A stretch of DNA of 64,000 nt from Trichoplax adhaerens (taxonomy: Eukaryota > Placozoa > Uniplacotomia > Trichoplacea > Trichoplacidae). Of the stretch, positions 37,944-51,884 are shown one piece after another. Numbering within the stretch: position 1 is the stretch's first letter; the number at the start of each line of letters is the position of its first letter. The position numbers and the translations under genes were made by a program. The stretch spans positions 66,857 to 130,856 of the forward strand of contig NW_002060972.1 of the NCBI RefSeq assembly GCF_000150275.1, given 5' to 3'. The notes beneath the pieces are model-generated. The model saw only the letters and a program-made list of their open reading frames with translations. It was not told the origin of the DNA and did not search any database.

Positions 37944-40900
37944 ATGGTTTTAAGTAAACACATCATCGATGTCATTGAGCAAGAATATCCTATTATAATT
38001 GGTGATATTCCATTGCTAGATATTTTGTACAATCTACGAAGCAAAGGCATAATTTCTGATGAGGAAGTCGATATACTCAAAGTTCGTGACCTGAATAATA
38101 AAGCTAGAATCTACGAATTTTTGAAAATTTTGAAAACTAGGCGCGACGACGATTTCTATGAATTCTGTTCCTTACTCAAGGAAAGTCCAGTACGCCATAT
38201 ATCAGAGATTGGCCAAAAATTAGAGATTCAAGTCAAGAATTCGAAAAAAAATGGTAATTCGATCAATATTCAATTGCGATGGAATATGCAGCATTCGTTC
38301 TTATAGATTCCGTTCTCATGCTGAGTCTATCAGAGATATTGTATCTAACTCACCTTTATTCACTATAGGATTCTTAGGCACTACTCAGCTGGTGCTAAAT
38401 GAAGAAACAATTGGTAATTCTATTTGATATAATTTTTGTCTTTAGATTCAAAATAAATTTGAGTTTTATTGAAATATCTTTAAAAATATTCCAATGATAT
38501 TTAACGGCATATTGTATACAAATTCAGAACATCCAGCAATTCAAATTCAAGGAAATGGAAACCAATGCCAAGCTAAAAAAAGTAATTATGATTGCACTTT
38601 AAAAAGAGAAGTTATAAAAGATGCATAGCTTGAACCTTGTTTTAAGAAATCCTTAACTCAGATTTCTCTTAACTTTATTACTAATTATTAAGAATGGAAA
38701 TTATCTATTAGAATTTAAAACGAAGAAGAACTCTATTGCTTTTCTTTTCATATTCAAAGGGTAGATAATATAAAATTCATTTTTTTACGATTAGAAAAAT
38801 TGATTTCAAGTCCCATCCGCTCCATAACAAATAAATTGTTCGGCAAAATGGCTTCACCACTTACACCATCGCCTTCAACCGGTATATTTTCTTGTGTTCT
38901 AAAGTTTTATTGGATATTGAACTGGCTTTTATTTACAGTATGAGTTCATGCTTCTCTAGCTGTTTCTTAGTTTTGAATTATAGCTACGTAGATTTTTTCC
39001 TTTCTTCATTAATATAATGATAAAGCAATTATAGAAACATTAATAAGGATAACTCTAATTTTACTTTATTAGAAATTCCACTTCGAAATCTTCCTCCAAC
39101 ACCAACTAGTCACTATGTTGTCAGAAAAGAAATTATAGATATTATTTGCGATCAATTGAAGATCATCGATAAATCATCTGGACATATATTAGTTCATGGT
39201 ATGGCTGGCAGCGGTAAAACAATTTCTGTTTGCCAGTCCGTAAAGCAAGCTGCCAATATGGGCTGGTTTAAATCGAATGGTTATTACTGGATAAAAATTG
39301 GTAAATTATTAATTATCAATAAATTCTTTTAAAACTGTGATAAAATATCGGCATAATTTCCTTTAAATATTATTTTTAACTATAAATATAGAGAGTATGC
39401 AAAAGTAAAATAAATAAATAGAAATCGTTGGTAGTTGAAATTAAAAATTTTCGAATTACATTGCACGACTTATGTATGACGGATAGCTAGATTGGAGGTG
39501 ATAATTTAGTATTTAAGTCTTAATTTCATTTAATACATGTAGGAAATATCACAAACAGCGAATTATTCAATCAACTCAAGATATTAGGTATTAGCCTTGG
39601 GATGGAATGGAAACCATATATTCAATCAGCCGGAGAAATTTGCGCTGGTCTCAGCAATTACTTAAAAGGTTATTATCAGCCTTCATTACGAATAATCTAT
39701 TTTGAACGTGTTATATGTACCGTGTTCAAATAAAATTTTCATTACCGTCCTACATTTCTTAAAGCAAACAGCCGAATATCCGACACACTTTTCATTTTCG
39801 ATGATATCTGGATAGAGGATCACTATCAATATTTAACCTTCGCTAAAAAGTCAATTGCCACTTCACGATTTCTATTTTCTGAAATTGAGCTCAATCATTA
39901 CTGCATCCATTTGCCGGTTCGCTTTCGCTTACTGATATAGTTATTAATTATTTATTGCTATATGATATTATTAAAACAATACGACAGCTGATATTTTAAT
40001 TAGTAGCATGATCTGTGTACTTTCATTCAAGATTTGTATATGTTATACCTGAAGAGGATTTAGATAAATATGATACAGCTCTAGCCATTCTATCAGTTTT
40101 CCTTTCCTTAATTTGCCAATAATTAATTCGCTTTATATGTTATAAGTTATGAATATTGACCACAACTGATATTTTATTCCTTAAAATTTACTATTTGCAG
40201 TTTGACTTAATGCTTAATTCTATCATTATTTAGTATCAAACATTTTGTTAACATGAGCATTACTCATTTTATATTCTGCATAAAATATAGGAGAAGTTAA
40301 CTTATGATGAAGCTATAGAGTTACTAGCGTTACATCGAAATGATCATGACGCTCAGATTCTACGCAATAATGAAGTAGTCAAAAATGTCATAGAGAGTTG
40401 TGCAGGCTTACCATTAGCGATCAACTTGATTGGAGGTTTGCAATTGCAGGCAGATGAAGCATGGAAGGAAGCAATGGCTATCATAGCCGATAAATCTATG
40501 CAAATTCAATTAGCGAATTACAGTTTTAATTTATACGGAACATTAGAATTAAGTGCTAATTCATTAAAAAACGGGAAAAAAGAATTATTTCAAGATCTAG
40601 CTGTATTTAAGCCAGCAGATATTCCTACAGAAGCGATTTCAACCTTATGGAATCTCAGCCATCAGAAAACCAACAGTATCTTAATGGAAATGAATAATAA
40701 ATCATTATTAAGATACATTACAGGAGCCAGGTGAGTGCAATTTCTATAGTATTGGTTGTTGCATTCATGTTAGAATGAAATGAAATTACTTAAGCCACAT
40801 TTAAAGGGCTGTCAATATTGCTAATATTTGTAAAAATTTAACATCTCAATACTTCTTAAAACTAATTTAAAGAATTAAAATAATACTTGCAAGTATCCTA

Positions 40901-43900
40901 AAATCCGTTGCGCAATATTATTTTACTTTCCGTTGGTAAGCTATTGCTTTACTTTATAAGCTTTTTTAATGCATAAGAAGTTCTTAGGAAGCGGTTCTAA
41001 TATTTTCGAAGGGCTGATACTAAGCATGAAATAAAAGGAAATTTTTACATTTTTTAAATCGATCTTTCCATTCAAATCAAATATCTTTTATTATTAATTG
41101 ATCGCCACTCTATGCTTATTGTTTCATGAATAAGTGTATACTTTCAATAGTATCCTATAAATGTGGTGAATATTATTAATAAGCGTCACTGTCAACGAAT
41201 TCAAACGATTTTGATATCTGATACTGTTACTTGTATAGCCTGAACTTCCTTACAATCTCTATATTTGTAGTCTTAATCGATTCCATGTTGTCCATTTTTC
41301 AAGGTGTTACTGCAATATACATGACTTAATGATTGACTACCTACACCGAAGAATAAATGCGCAGACATCCAATCAGGATGGTCTTCGAAATCTAAATAAC
41401 AAATTAATTGATGGTTACCGTACCAAATGTAATGGCGAATGGAGTACCATTCCTGACGATGGATATTTTTATCAAAACATTATTCACCATGCTATTGTAG
41501 CTGAAAACGATGAATACCTGGAAAATTTTATGACTGATTTAAATTGGATGACAAGAAAAATTAGATCAGACAAGACAATCTATAAGCTTGCCTGCGATTT
41601 AGGAAATTACATCAATTACAAGCAAAAAAAAGAGGTCCTAGTATGTTGTCGAATCAATTAAGTATTTTTATGAAATTATTATCTTGTTATCATTTTCCAT
41701 TAGCTAGTATAGTAAATGCTACAGGAAAAGCTAATATTTTATCCATTAATTGCAACTATTAGTAAAAGCTAAATAATTTACAGGCAAATTTTTCTGGATA
41801 TCTAAAGATAATTATAATAAATTTATTGTACGGAATTATTTTCGTATCGATGTGCGAGTGAATAAGATATCTGAAATAAATTTTAGATTCATTGTAAAAG
41901 CCCATTAAATTTTCTAGAAATTGATATAATTTGATTGCTACTACATAAATTGCTTTCTAAGCACCAATTTAATGTAGTTTTATACGTTACTAATGTGAGT
42001 GTTCTGTTATGTTAAAATTTGAAAACTCAAGAACGGAAAGGATTTTAATGGACTACTTATGTTCCTGAAACAGCAACAAGCGTGGCTGGAGGCAAATGAT
42101 GCTGATGTAATACAACTTCTTTTATGGTTCGATATGACAGACAGCAGAACGAGGCAAAGAGCTATACAGTTGGCTCGAAGTGCAGGAAATCATAGCAGCA
42201 ACTTCATTCATTGGACAATAGCATCGTAAGTATTTTAGACCTTATTTTTAAAACTGCTAGACAGAAACTGCATTGTTCAATCTTCAAATTTTGGTTTACT
42301 GGACTATCAACAGCTATTCAACTACTGCTACAATCGAATACACTTATGATGCATGTAAAGGATTTGGTAAAAATGAATGGGATGACCATATTTCACTTTC
42401 GAGACCTCAATTCGATCATTTACGAATCATTGTTACTGAAAATAATAAGACTCCAGACTGCGAAATTTTGGTACGTTAGTAGGACTGTATACAGCGATTG
42501 CATACATTAGCAAAATTAAAATATCGATATGTCCCGTGGTTTCTTTAGAAATAGTAGTACTAAATTATTTCGTAGCTATAAAATTTCAGTTTTTGTGTTG
42601 AGATTAAGTTAATGCTAAACTTACTAATAAATTTGTGTTAGTGTACGGAAATGAGTACAATTAATTAAATAGTTACAGATTGTAGCATACGGGTTCTTAA
42701 CCCTTCTATCACTGTATTGCTTATATAAAACTACAGTAATTAGCTGAAATCACTACACAGCTATAAACCAAAAAAGTCTTACTTTTAATTTCCGAACTTC
42801 CGTAAGTGTGCACGCTCACCAGTATAACAAATACTAATATCTGGCATCGTTTTAGTCCGTCAATGAAATAATATGACTCTATAATTATTTTTAAATTAAT
42901 CGCCGCGATAGATGTTATAGAAACGTTATGCCCATTACAAACATTACCAAATTGAAGCCATTTATTTTTAATGCAGTACTAAATAACATTATAGTAAACG
43001 ATTTTTACAATCAACAATGGCAACTCATCAATAGGAAATGATGAATTACGAAGGAATCAAGAAGTGTTATTATAATTTTAGACTACTGATATAAAGCACG
43101 CCACTGATATGAAATAATTCAAAGACTGTACCATAATTTGCTGAATAATTCTCTTAATAGATCAAAGACTATGAAAGATGCAATATTATAAATCGGATCC
43201 GTCCTCCAGAACCTACCATGTGCATTACAAGGATTCAAATTTCAGCAGACGGTTATTCTGCGGCTTTTCAAATTTTCTATGAGGTAATTCATAAGTATAC
43301 TCAATCTGATTTCATATCCCAGTGACAAAAGCATTTACTTAATGTATAATAGCTAGTATTCGATTATATGAAGGTTGATCTAGTATCTGTTATTCTATGC
43401 TTCTAATAAATGGCCGAGATTTGCCGTTAACCTAAATTGATAATTTCACTAATTCTATAAATGTAAATAATAGTAAGCATTCATTTACTCTTAATTTAAA
43501 ATGCCTTCTTTTATTGCTATAATGGTGCATTCAGTCAATCTGAAAGAGATTAAAATTTGAAATATACTTTATAAACAGCAGTCATTTTTCTCGCGCAGCT
43601 TTAAACGAATTTATCCATGCATTTATTTCTTAGGAATGGATTGTCTATAATATTGACAAGAAAGAGCAAATAAACTTCATCAATAGCGATGAACGGGAAC
43701 AATATCGAAATATATTTTCGTCATTGCAGTTCTGTCCGGTGATAGACAAAAGTTACGTGATCATGACACTTTCCTACGACCATCGCAGAGTTAAAGTAAG
43801 CACATTAGTTATCTTGAATTAGATTTATTAGTATAACTCGGAAGACGAATAGATTAAAATCTTTGTTCTATTTAGCAATGATACTTACATGCACCTTTAG

Positions 43901-46900
43901 ATTTGGGAGATTAAAGGCAGTCAAATACTTCCTGCTAACAAAGAAATATCATGCGATTATGAGATACATACTTGCCGATGGATAATGGCGCAAAACACTA
44001 GCCAAATCTTATTATGGTGGAGAAAATATAATCGGTTCTATCAAGAAAGTAAACTTACGGAATCAGAAAAGTACATGAATAAATGTCAAGTTGAAGTAAG
44101 TTACAGCAGTATTTATCAAATGCAATGTGGACGCAATTTATACAATATGTTTAATAGATATTGAATATTTTTCGGTATATAAATTAATTCAATGTATAGA
44201 TCTGGAGTTTGGATCCATGGTTATGCCAGATGTCAGTAACCTTGCCGACCATCGTCTACAATAAAACTACTTCTGATAATTATCTTGCTACAGCTGATAT
44301 TGAAAATGGGCTGGCATTGCAATACATTAACTACATTAATAATAATGGTGCATTTATAATTTTGGTGTACTCCTTCGATGGAAAATACTCTAATTATAGT
44401 AGTGTAGTCGGCTTATTAAAAGTAGAAGACATTCTCGATGTCAATACCTACATCAATGAATTTTCAAAACATTTTCAGCCAATATTTTACCCTACTGAAT
44501 GTATTAGAAATATCTTTGTATCAGATAATCAGCAATTCATCGCTATCAGTGATAAAAATACCGATGGGGTTAGTTTATGACTCTGTTATTCCCTTAATCG
44601 CTAATCTTTGTAAAATAGAGCAGTGGTATTTACCGTCAGATGCATACGTATTGGTCATCGCACAACTAAAATTCGTTAACATGCATAGGTGATCGTTCTC
44701 GCTGTTACGAAGGGTCGCGTCCAATCTTATGCAATACTAAATCCATCAGACTATAATCAAGCTACATTTATCCCTGGTACAAGTCGATTACTTGTTTATG
44801 ACTGCCGAATAAAGCAGAGAATATATGAGTATAACTTACAAGGTACGTTATTACGATATCAGTGTATGTGTAGGCAAAATGAAATTTTTAATTATAGTCA
44901 CACCACCTTCATTCTTTGTCATTGGGTGGACCAAGGCCATAACATTCACTGGCAAGATATAGGTTTCGCTAAAAGAGTTGAGAAATATGGCGACTTAAGT
45001 CATCGCCCAAAGAATAACGTAAAGATAATAGACTTAAGTATGGCTCACATTAACAACATTGCAGTTGCAGCTATGTTGACTAAGGATGACAGTGATAAAT
45101 GCAAACTGCAGGTATATACATATTATCACCCTATAAACTATACAGTCTTATCACATTATATTTTTCTTATTCAACAATATTTGATACAATTTAATTTTTT
45201 TCTAAACATGAGTAGGTATACGATTATGAAGTAAAGAAGCGCAGAAGGAAGCTTCTGTACTCTATGAAGAACGACTATCAACGGTGTTTTTTATACGATG
45301 ATTTTCAATCGGCTATCGTTATATGCTTTAAAGGTGATGAATCCAAGACTATTATCACGGAGGTAAATTCGACATTCGAAATATTATACCGATTATAGAG
45401 CATAGCCAATATACTGATTATAACTATGCAGAGTAATTGGTCAGTGATTTCTATGTTAGTCTACGAGCTCTACGTTACTGCTCTGCAGAGTGTTAATTTA
45501 ATACAAACACAATCAATATTTGATAGATAGATAACTTTCTAAGAATGGAAGATGGTCCGTTGCACAGGGAATTGCTAAATTACAGTCGACCACAATGTAC
45601 CAATCTACTTGGAATAGAATCGAGATATAGAAATATAGATAATACACTAATTTTTGTCATAGAATTTGAGGTATGCTACCGCTGATGATATTTTATAAGC
45701 TCTGTTATATCTTCCTCATTAAAATGAAATACGAAGCTAAGAATTTTATGAATCATATACTTAATTATTTCTACTAGAATGATGACGGTTACAAGTCTAT
45801 GATAATAATATCGATAGACCTCGCAACTGCAGATAACTTGATTTATAAATCAGCCTGGAAACCTGAGAGCCCAAGAAAAATTTACATGGATGATAATTAT
45901 CTTTATCTATGGCAGACAGAAAAACATCATGACGATGATAGATATATTGACAGCATTAAGGTAATCAAAATTATTTCTGGAGCGATATCATATTATAATC
46001 AAGGTTCTGTTCAATTCATGTAACAAACGACTTCTCGACTAAATGCGATATTCAATTTCTGATTTAAATTTTCTTGTAGCATAGTAGCTTATATTAATCT
46101 TTCGCATCTTTATTGTCTTATCTGATACTAACAAGTACAAATACATTTCATTAATAAATTCTGTATCTAAATAAATTTACTTTTAGTGCTACAAATTTGG
46201 AGGCAATAAACAGCAAACCCAATTACTACAAATGGATCTATTTGATAAGAAGAAAGGATTAATATGTAAAGTAAATATAAATGCTAATGGAAACGGTAGA
46301 GATCCTTTGATTAAATATTCGCCGAAATATAAGGAGGAAGATTTCTTCATTGCAATTTGGGGAGAAAAAGATACCAACCTAATTGTATGTCTTATTTGAA
46401 ACATTTACAGACCTAGATAAATATCATTATAGACTTGATTTGAAGAATGATATTATTCAATTGATAAATTGTTCTATGGAATTGTTTATTTCGTCAATAA
46501 TTAACTGTGCTTTGAATTTTAAAAACTTGAAGCGAAACTACTTGGATAATGACAATATCATCTTTCTATTAGAAAAAGGACATCATTTAGCTGTAAGAAA
46601 TAAAAATAATTTGATATTCGTCTTTAACTTTATTGTCTTATGATGTGTTGTTGATAAACCGCAATTATATGCCTATAGATATTTAATAAGGAATCAAGGA
46701 TATTGCTGAAAAGATACAAAGACAAATTTAAAAAATTCGATTTTGAAGCTTATACCTTCAATGAAAGAAATTTATGGTCGGAACAGCTTTTCCTAGTGTA
46801 TAACGTAAATCTTTCAAGTCTGCATATTTATAATGCTAAAACATTGCAACTTCTAAAGAATCTGCCATTTCCACACTTCAAAATACGTGATATGAAGTGG

Positions 46901-46981
46901 AATCATCAGCAGTCCTCGTTCTTCGTTAGCAATCGACGCAATAAATATTGCTTAATCAAGCAGGTTTCAAGCTATAAATAA
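37944..46981 (+). CDS. APAF1-like protein B (CARD, NB-ARC ATPase, propeller-like C-terminus)
   Basis: Exons: 37944-38253, 38795-38881, 39073-39300, 39543-39668, 39765-39916, 40291-40730, 41304-41634, 42032-42225, 42314-42470, 43161-43283, 43634-43795, 43901-44095, 44200-44568, 44689-44842, 44936-45111, 45216-45362, 45527-45670, 45778-45960, 46187-46384, 46533-46592 and 46679-46981. They join in phase to 1412 residues (human APAF1 is 1248). CARD spans about residues 1-95. NB-ARC has GMAGSGKT at 175-182, IFDD at 261-264, ATSRF, GLPLA near 340 and IHD at 453-455. Exons 1, 2, 4, 5, 6 and 9 have exactly the same length as in protein A (310, 87, 126, 152, 440 and 157 bases), and every intron phase agrees. 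The ATPase residues needed for nucleotide binding are present. The C-terminal half has no standard WD40 repeats. The exon 14 start (44689) is the least certain boundary: part of the sequence A uses there is not open in B. Confidence 0.9.
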
Positions 46982-47899
46982 CAGGATTAGCGTTTTATAA
47001 TGCTCTTATCCGCAGAATGAATTGAAAGAGTATGAAATAATGTTTACTCTTATAAGTTACATATATTGGCTATAATTTAATTTATCTATGCTATATAATT
47101 GTGTATGCTAGGACTAGATTTCATATTTTTCTGATTCGTAGTAAATGCAATCCTGGGTATTCTGTGTTAATATTAGTTTTCTGTTATCGTTCTATTGCTA
47201 TATATTATACTTTACCTATAGGATGATTGAGACCTGGAATTTTATCCGTTTTAGCTAAATATTAAAGATCTTTCAAAAGTAAAAGTCAATTTAATCATAT
47301 AGTTGAAGTATGATTACAACTGTGCCGTTCACTATATAGCATACGTATGTGTACAAATTTTAGTAGTTATTAGGGTATCAATACCATATTTCTGTAATAT
47401 GAGTCAGTATTAATACTTTACTTTAAATCACTTCACATTTAGTAATTAAAGTACTTTTGCTAGAAAATCACTATAGTAACTGCGCACACTTACGATAACT
47501 TCGCTGTAATAGAGAGAGAAAAAATTAAAGTGGAAGAAGCTTCACATATACATTAGTGAGAATAGAAGATCTGGATTATATCTAAAAGGGTTCGCGTTAC
47601 TCAGAATTGATGATATTTTTCCCCATCATTTCTTATTTTGAAAAGGGGTATACATTAAAGTGAGATACTGCTCATTATTTCTGCTAACTTTAGCTTGCTC
47701 TAATCCGTAACCAGAATAAGATTTAACCTAAATTAGTTAAAAAAAAAAATCGTTTTAGCAGATGGCTAGGTAAGGTGTCTAAGCCTACTTTACGGATGCA
47801 TTTTTTGGTATGAAAAGTATTTTTATAATGCAAATTGCGTCAAAGTTTTAATATATAAAAAGAAGCGAAGAAATGATGATAATACTTTGTAAGGGAGGG
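46982..47899. other. Intergenic, nothing recognised
   Basis: AT-rich 3' flank of APAF1-like gene B running into an assembly gap. No exon-like or repeat structure was identified. Confidence 0.4.
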
Positions 47900-48208
47900 N
47901 NNNNNNNNNNNNNNNNNNNNNNNNNNNNNNNNNNNNNNNNNNNNNNNNNNNNNNNNNNNNNNNNNNNNNNNNNNNNNNNNNNNNNNNNNNNNNNNNNNNN
48001 NNNNNNNNNNNNNNNNNNNNNNNNNNNNNNNNNNNNNNNNNNNNNNNNNNNNNNNNNNNNNNNNNNNNNNNNNNNNNNNNNNNNNNNNNNNNNNNNNNNN
48101 NNNNNNNNNNNNNNNNNNNNNNNNNNNNNNNNNNNNNNNNNNNNNNNNNNNNNNNNNNNNNNNNNNNNNNNNNNNNNNNNNNNNNNNNNNNNNNNNNNNN
48201 NNNNNNNN
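47900..48208. other. Assembly gap (309 N)
   Basis: A run of undetermined bases. Open frames drawn through it are meaningless. Confidence 0.99.
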
Positions 48209-48414
48209 TAAGATCTGTGATATTGCAGACTATAAATCAAGAGTAATCACTTAGGATTACTTTCTATTAGAACAAAGAAGCAAAGAGAGGAGTGTCACAT
48301 ATTACAAGTCTAAATAACATTCAAATAGGAATAGAGATAATATATCGTAGGTTAAACCGGCTTCAGATTCAAGTCATGAAATGAGATTATGTAACTTTTA
48401 GAGTCTCTAGGGTA

Positions 48415-48965
48415 AGTTATTGTAATAAGTACTACTTCCAACCCAACAGGATCTAGTCACACAAGGAAATCTAGTCCTCCACGTAGCGGTTAAAAATAAT
48501 TTATTATTTAAAATATTATTGTTGAATATTACAGTAGTAGAAATTAAGTTAAAGCAATTACACACACAACTAGCTCAAGGCTGTCGACTCCTCTCCCACT
48601 CCAAGGAGTGGGCCTTTTATACATTTCTAGGAAGGATTATTGATAAAAATGTTTACCCAAACCCTATTTAAGTCAATTCAAGTAATATCTTATTTTAACT
48701 TCCCTATATTACGCCTTATTCTAATTAATATTTAATATGGCTCTTGCAAATGCAAGATCCCAAGCTACGTACGATTGTCATCCCTTGCTTTGGGCCAATC
48801 ATACCTTATTTACTGAGACATGCCAGTGCCGCTTATCTAGGCGCCATGCAGTCCCTCTTAACCATGCAACTAACATCCTTAGTACTATCCACTAATAATC
48901 CGCTAGGCCTATAACACCTAATAGGGTGCCTCAAATACCGCTAACCTACTATCTTGACTATCTTA
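48415..48965 (-). mobile_element. Possible solo LTR
   Basis: Read on the minus strand, a TATA-type box (GTATAAAAGGCCC, complement of about 48604-48620) is followed by an 8-bp hairpin CCCACTCC/GGAGTGGG (48585-48602) and then by AT-rich sequence containing AATAAA near 48500. The layout of promoter box, start region and polyadenylation signal within about 500 bases resembles an LTR. There are no internal retroelement genes, and I could not define exact ends or a target-site duplication. A promoter of an unseen gene is the alternative. Confidence 0.25.
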
Positions 48966-49780
48966 TTTACCCGGGGCTCAACGTAATCTAGTTTTCCTAC
49001 GTTTGTATACGGATTGTGATATTGCACAAGCGTCGATTAAAGGATAAGATTGATGCACCCTAGAAATTGCTGTTATGGTGATGCTTATATTATGATTCTG
49101 AGATTATCGAAATTTAGTCCATATGTACAATGCATAATTATACAATGTCTATATGCATAAATTAGAATATTGAAGAATTTGTTATGGCAATTTAATTAAA
49201 CACACAAGCTATTAATATATTCCACGACAGAAAATTTGGCTGTAGTATTGCGAATTCATTGGCAAGAGCAATACCACTAACTCGAAATTCTAGTTATTAA
49301 AATGAGCAAATTTCTAATGTGGCACATATAGGACAATACCGCTTTTAACCTTAAAATATATCATTTATCAATAGGCCGTTTATCAAAGTAGGATCCGCTT
49401 TTCTTTTCTTCACGACAGCAATTGAAAACGGATAAAAAGAGATTAACTAGATCGTCCACTTAAGACTCTAAAAAAATTCATGTAACTTATATTCAAAACA
49501 CAATCAAACACTCCTTTCAGTACCTTGGACAGGAGTTGACAATAAGAATCATATTAGTACACATACAACTAAACTTTATGGTACATGGCTATCAGCTAGG
49601 CCCTTCTGTCTGCTGTATGTTTACAGTAGGTTGTCAAAAACCATCATATTAGTATATGAAACTTAAGTTTACATGGTTATCAATAACGGCCTTTTATTAA
49701 TTTATTATTAGTTTTTAATAATAGAGGTTATTAATTAATTATCTTATATGAAATCTTCAATGGCGATATTCATATTAATT

Positions 49781-50136
49781 CCTATAACTTTAGAAGGATA
49801 ATTTTACTTTATGTGCACTAGGAGTTTCTGACGAGACTATAAAAGGCTGGCGCCTGAAGACCGCTTTTTAGTTAGTTAGTCGGTTAGTTAGTACACTAGT
49901 TTGTCAATTGCTATTAAATTGTGGAGACTATAATCTTGGTTGTCAAGATTTCTTCAGTAATAAATAGTAGTAAATCTCTGACTACCTCGTCTACATTATA
50001 CTATAGACTATATTATTCGGTTGTTGGAACTGAATTATTTGGTAATATAGCTAATCTGGTCTCTTTAAGTATGTAAGAGGCGTTCTTTATAAGCATTGGC
50101 GTATGTATACTACTTTGTCACTAGTGGTGTGTGACA
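49781..50136 (+). mobile_element. LTR-like interspersed element, most complete + copy
   Basis: This ~350-bp sequence recurs at 52706-52998 (5' truncated) and inverted at 60042-60390. It contains a TATA box (GACTATAAAAGG at about 49835), a TTAGTTAGTTAG run, an AATAAA signal (near 49960) and ends CACTAGTGGTGTGTGACA. That set of signals fits a solo LTR; the end motif TGTCAC...GTGACA also forms a short terminal palindrome. No coding region is attached. A non-autonomous DNA element is the main alternative, since no clear target-site duplication was found. Confidence 0.6.
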
Positions 50137-50280
50137 AGCTTTTAGACTGAAAGATTGCAATTTTACTTAGTAATTTACTGACTAAAAAATTTTATGTACG
50201 CTTTCGAAACATAATGTTTATCATGTATTATTCTTACGCCTTATATCTATCACAGATCTAATCTTCAGTACATGTCCACC

Positions 50281-50615
50281 ATGGATCTTCGGTCAATACG
50301 AGATCTGTATCCATGCATCAGCGATGTTATAGAAAACAATCTCCAAACCCTCTACTTAAAGATTTGCTTATCAGATATTATTAAACAATTATAATCTAAC
50401 TATGCTATATGAAGAGATGAAGCGGAATGGATCACAAAGAATTATCATCGTAATAGTGAGGAGATATTCGAGTTTATTCGAATACTGCGAACGATAAACG
50501 ATGTTGAGTTTCTCCAAGTTATGTTTCGTACTTAAAGATTGCAAAGTTGAAGGTATCAGCAATATTGGCCAAATGTTAGAAAATCAAGCGAACACTACCT
50601 TAGACCTCTAGAATA
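50281..50615 (+). pseudogene. Broken CARD exon of an APAF1-like gene
   Basis: In pieces of different frames this reads DVIENNLQTLYLK (50323 onward), then EEIFEFIRILRTINDVEFLQV (about 50458-50520), then VEGISNIGQMLENQAN (50548-50595). These align in order with the second half of exon 1 of the two intact genes (for example KERVFEFLKILKSR and IQDIGKALEIEAN). A stop after 50390 and shifts near 50400 and 50525 break it. No matching NB-ARC exons follow at the expected distance, so the gene is dead or dispersed. Confidence 0.65.
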
Positions 50616-50619
50616 TATG

Positions 50620-51327
50620 TAACTAATTTTAAAGATCATTGACATCGAATGACCCTTTTAACTTAAAAGTAATGATATAAGCTGATTATTTTAAAATTTT
50701 TTATCAAAATTAAGTACATAAAATAGTCCAGCTATGTGTTACAGCTACGAAACTCTTCTTACAAATAAAAACGATAAAAAAATGATTTCTTAGTTTGTTA
50801 TGTTACCGTAAGTATAGCCGTGGACTAGTAAAAGAAGCCTTTGAAGCAGCAAACGAATATATTGTGTTAGTGTTCTTGTTATTGCTATGATTAATTAATC
50901 TATCGATTCATAGATAAAAACTAAGGTAATAATATTATAAAATTAATCTACGTTAAAAGCATTGATATTTCTTATTATACAAAATTTGAAGGAAAGTGAA
51001 AAAGATTTTACCTCCATAAAAATTAGGTCTATGGGAAAAGTTATCAATTAGCGATACTTATATACTTCTAGCGCAATTTTACTAGGAATTAATCCTTTAA
51101 TTATGGCCATTACAAATTTTAGAAATATTACAAGTATAATTAAATCTTCTCGAGACGAGAGTAGAATTGTCTTTACAGGAGTAATCGTTAAAATATGGTG
51201 CTGAAGGTAGCAACCACTCGGCAAAGTTAAGAAGCCGGCCGTTTGGCTAGAATTAATGATGAATTAGAAAGGGGTTAACACATGCGCTATGAAGATGAGG
51301 TTCCAGTAGCTTATTGGCTGGATTGAG
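50620..51327. other. No gene recognised
   Basis: AT-rich sequence. Near 51233-51295 lies AGCCGGCCGTTTGGC followed by ATTAGAAAGGGGTTAACACA, a block repeated at 53506-53570, which marks the 3' flank shared by the two nearest GNAT copies. Confidence 0.45.
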
Positions 51328-51799
51328 TCATTGTATTAAGTCCAGTTCTAAGTCAATTATTTCAATGCACGGATCGTATTGGTAAATATAGCGGCGGATT
51401 TCCTTAAAACCGCATGATTTATAAATGGACATTGCTGCTTTTAACATTTCTAGAGTGCCCAGTCTCATCCGTGAGTAACCAATGCTCTGTGCTTCTTGAA
51501 TAATTGTTTCAACTAGTTTTCTTCCCAGTTTTTTCCCTTGAAATTTCGGTCTTACATATAGATGCTTCATTTCACACACGCCAGGTTTCAATTCTGCCAG
51601 TCCAACACATCCTGCAGCGTTCCCATCATGTAAAACCAACAGCAGTCGTCCTTTAGGAAGTGCATATCCCTGGTAGAGTTTCAATTTCCTCTGCCAATTC
51701 CGAGCGGCATTCCTTAAAATTAGCTAAGTCCCTAAATTCTTGGAATAAACAAACGATCTCACTAAAGTCTTTGGGTGTTGTAGCGTGAATAATTTCCAT
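51328..51799 (-). pseudogene. GNAT-family N-acetyltransferase, frameshifted copy
   Basis: From the ATG at 51799 the minus strand reads MEIIHATTPKDFSEIVCLFQ to LPGIC in one frame, then switches frame and continues as PKGRLLLVLHDGNAAGCVGL to the stop at 51328. Compared with the intact copy at 53974-54453 the break is a 2-base loss in an ATATAT run (about 51664-51667). The rest keeps the GNAT core: AGCVGL strand, CEMKHLYVRP, QGKKLG acetyl-CoA loop, and AAMSIYKSCGF. No introns. It could be a recent pseudogene or an assembly error; everything downstream of the shift is otherwise open. Confidence 0.82.
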
Positions 51800-51884
51800 T
51801 CTTATCCAAATTTGATAAAAAAAAAACTTAAGAAGCTTAAAAAGATGCACTTGCAAATATCTCAGCCATGATAATTCTGAGCGT

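Noticed and set aside
47848-48240. Open frames of 112-130 codons on both strands
   Set aside because: They consist almost wholly of the 309-N gap.
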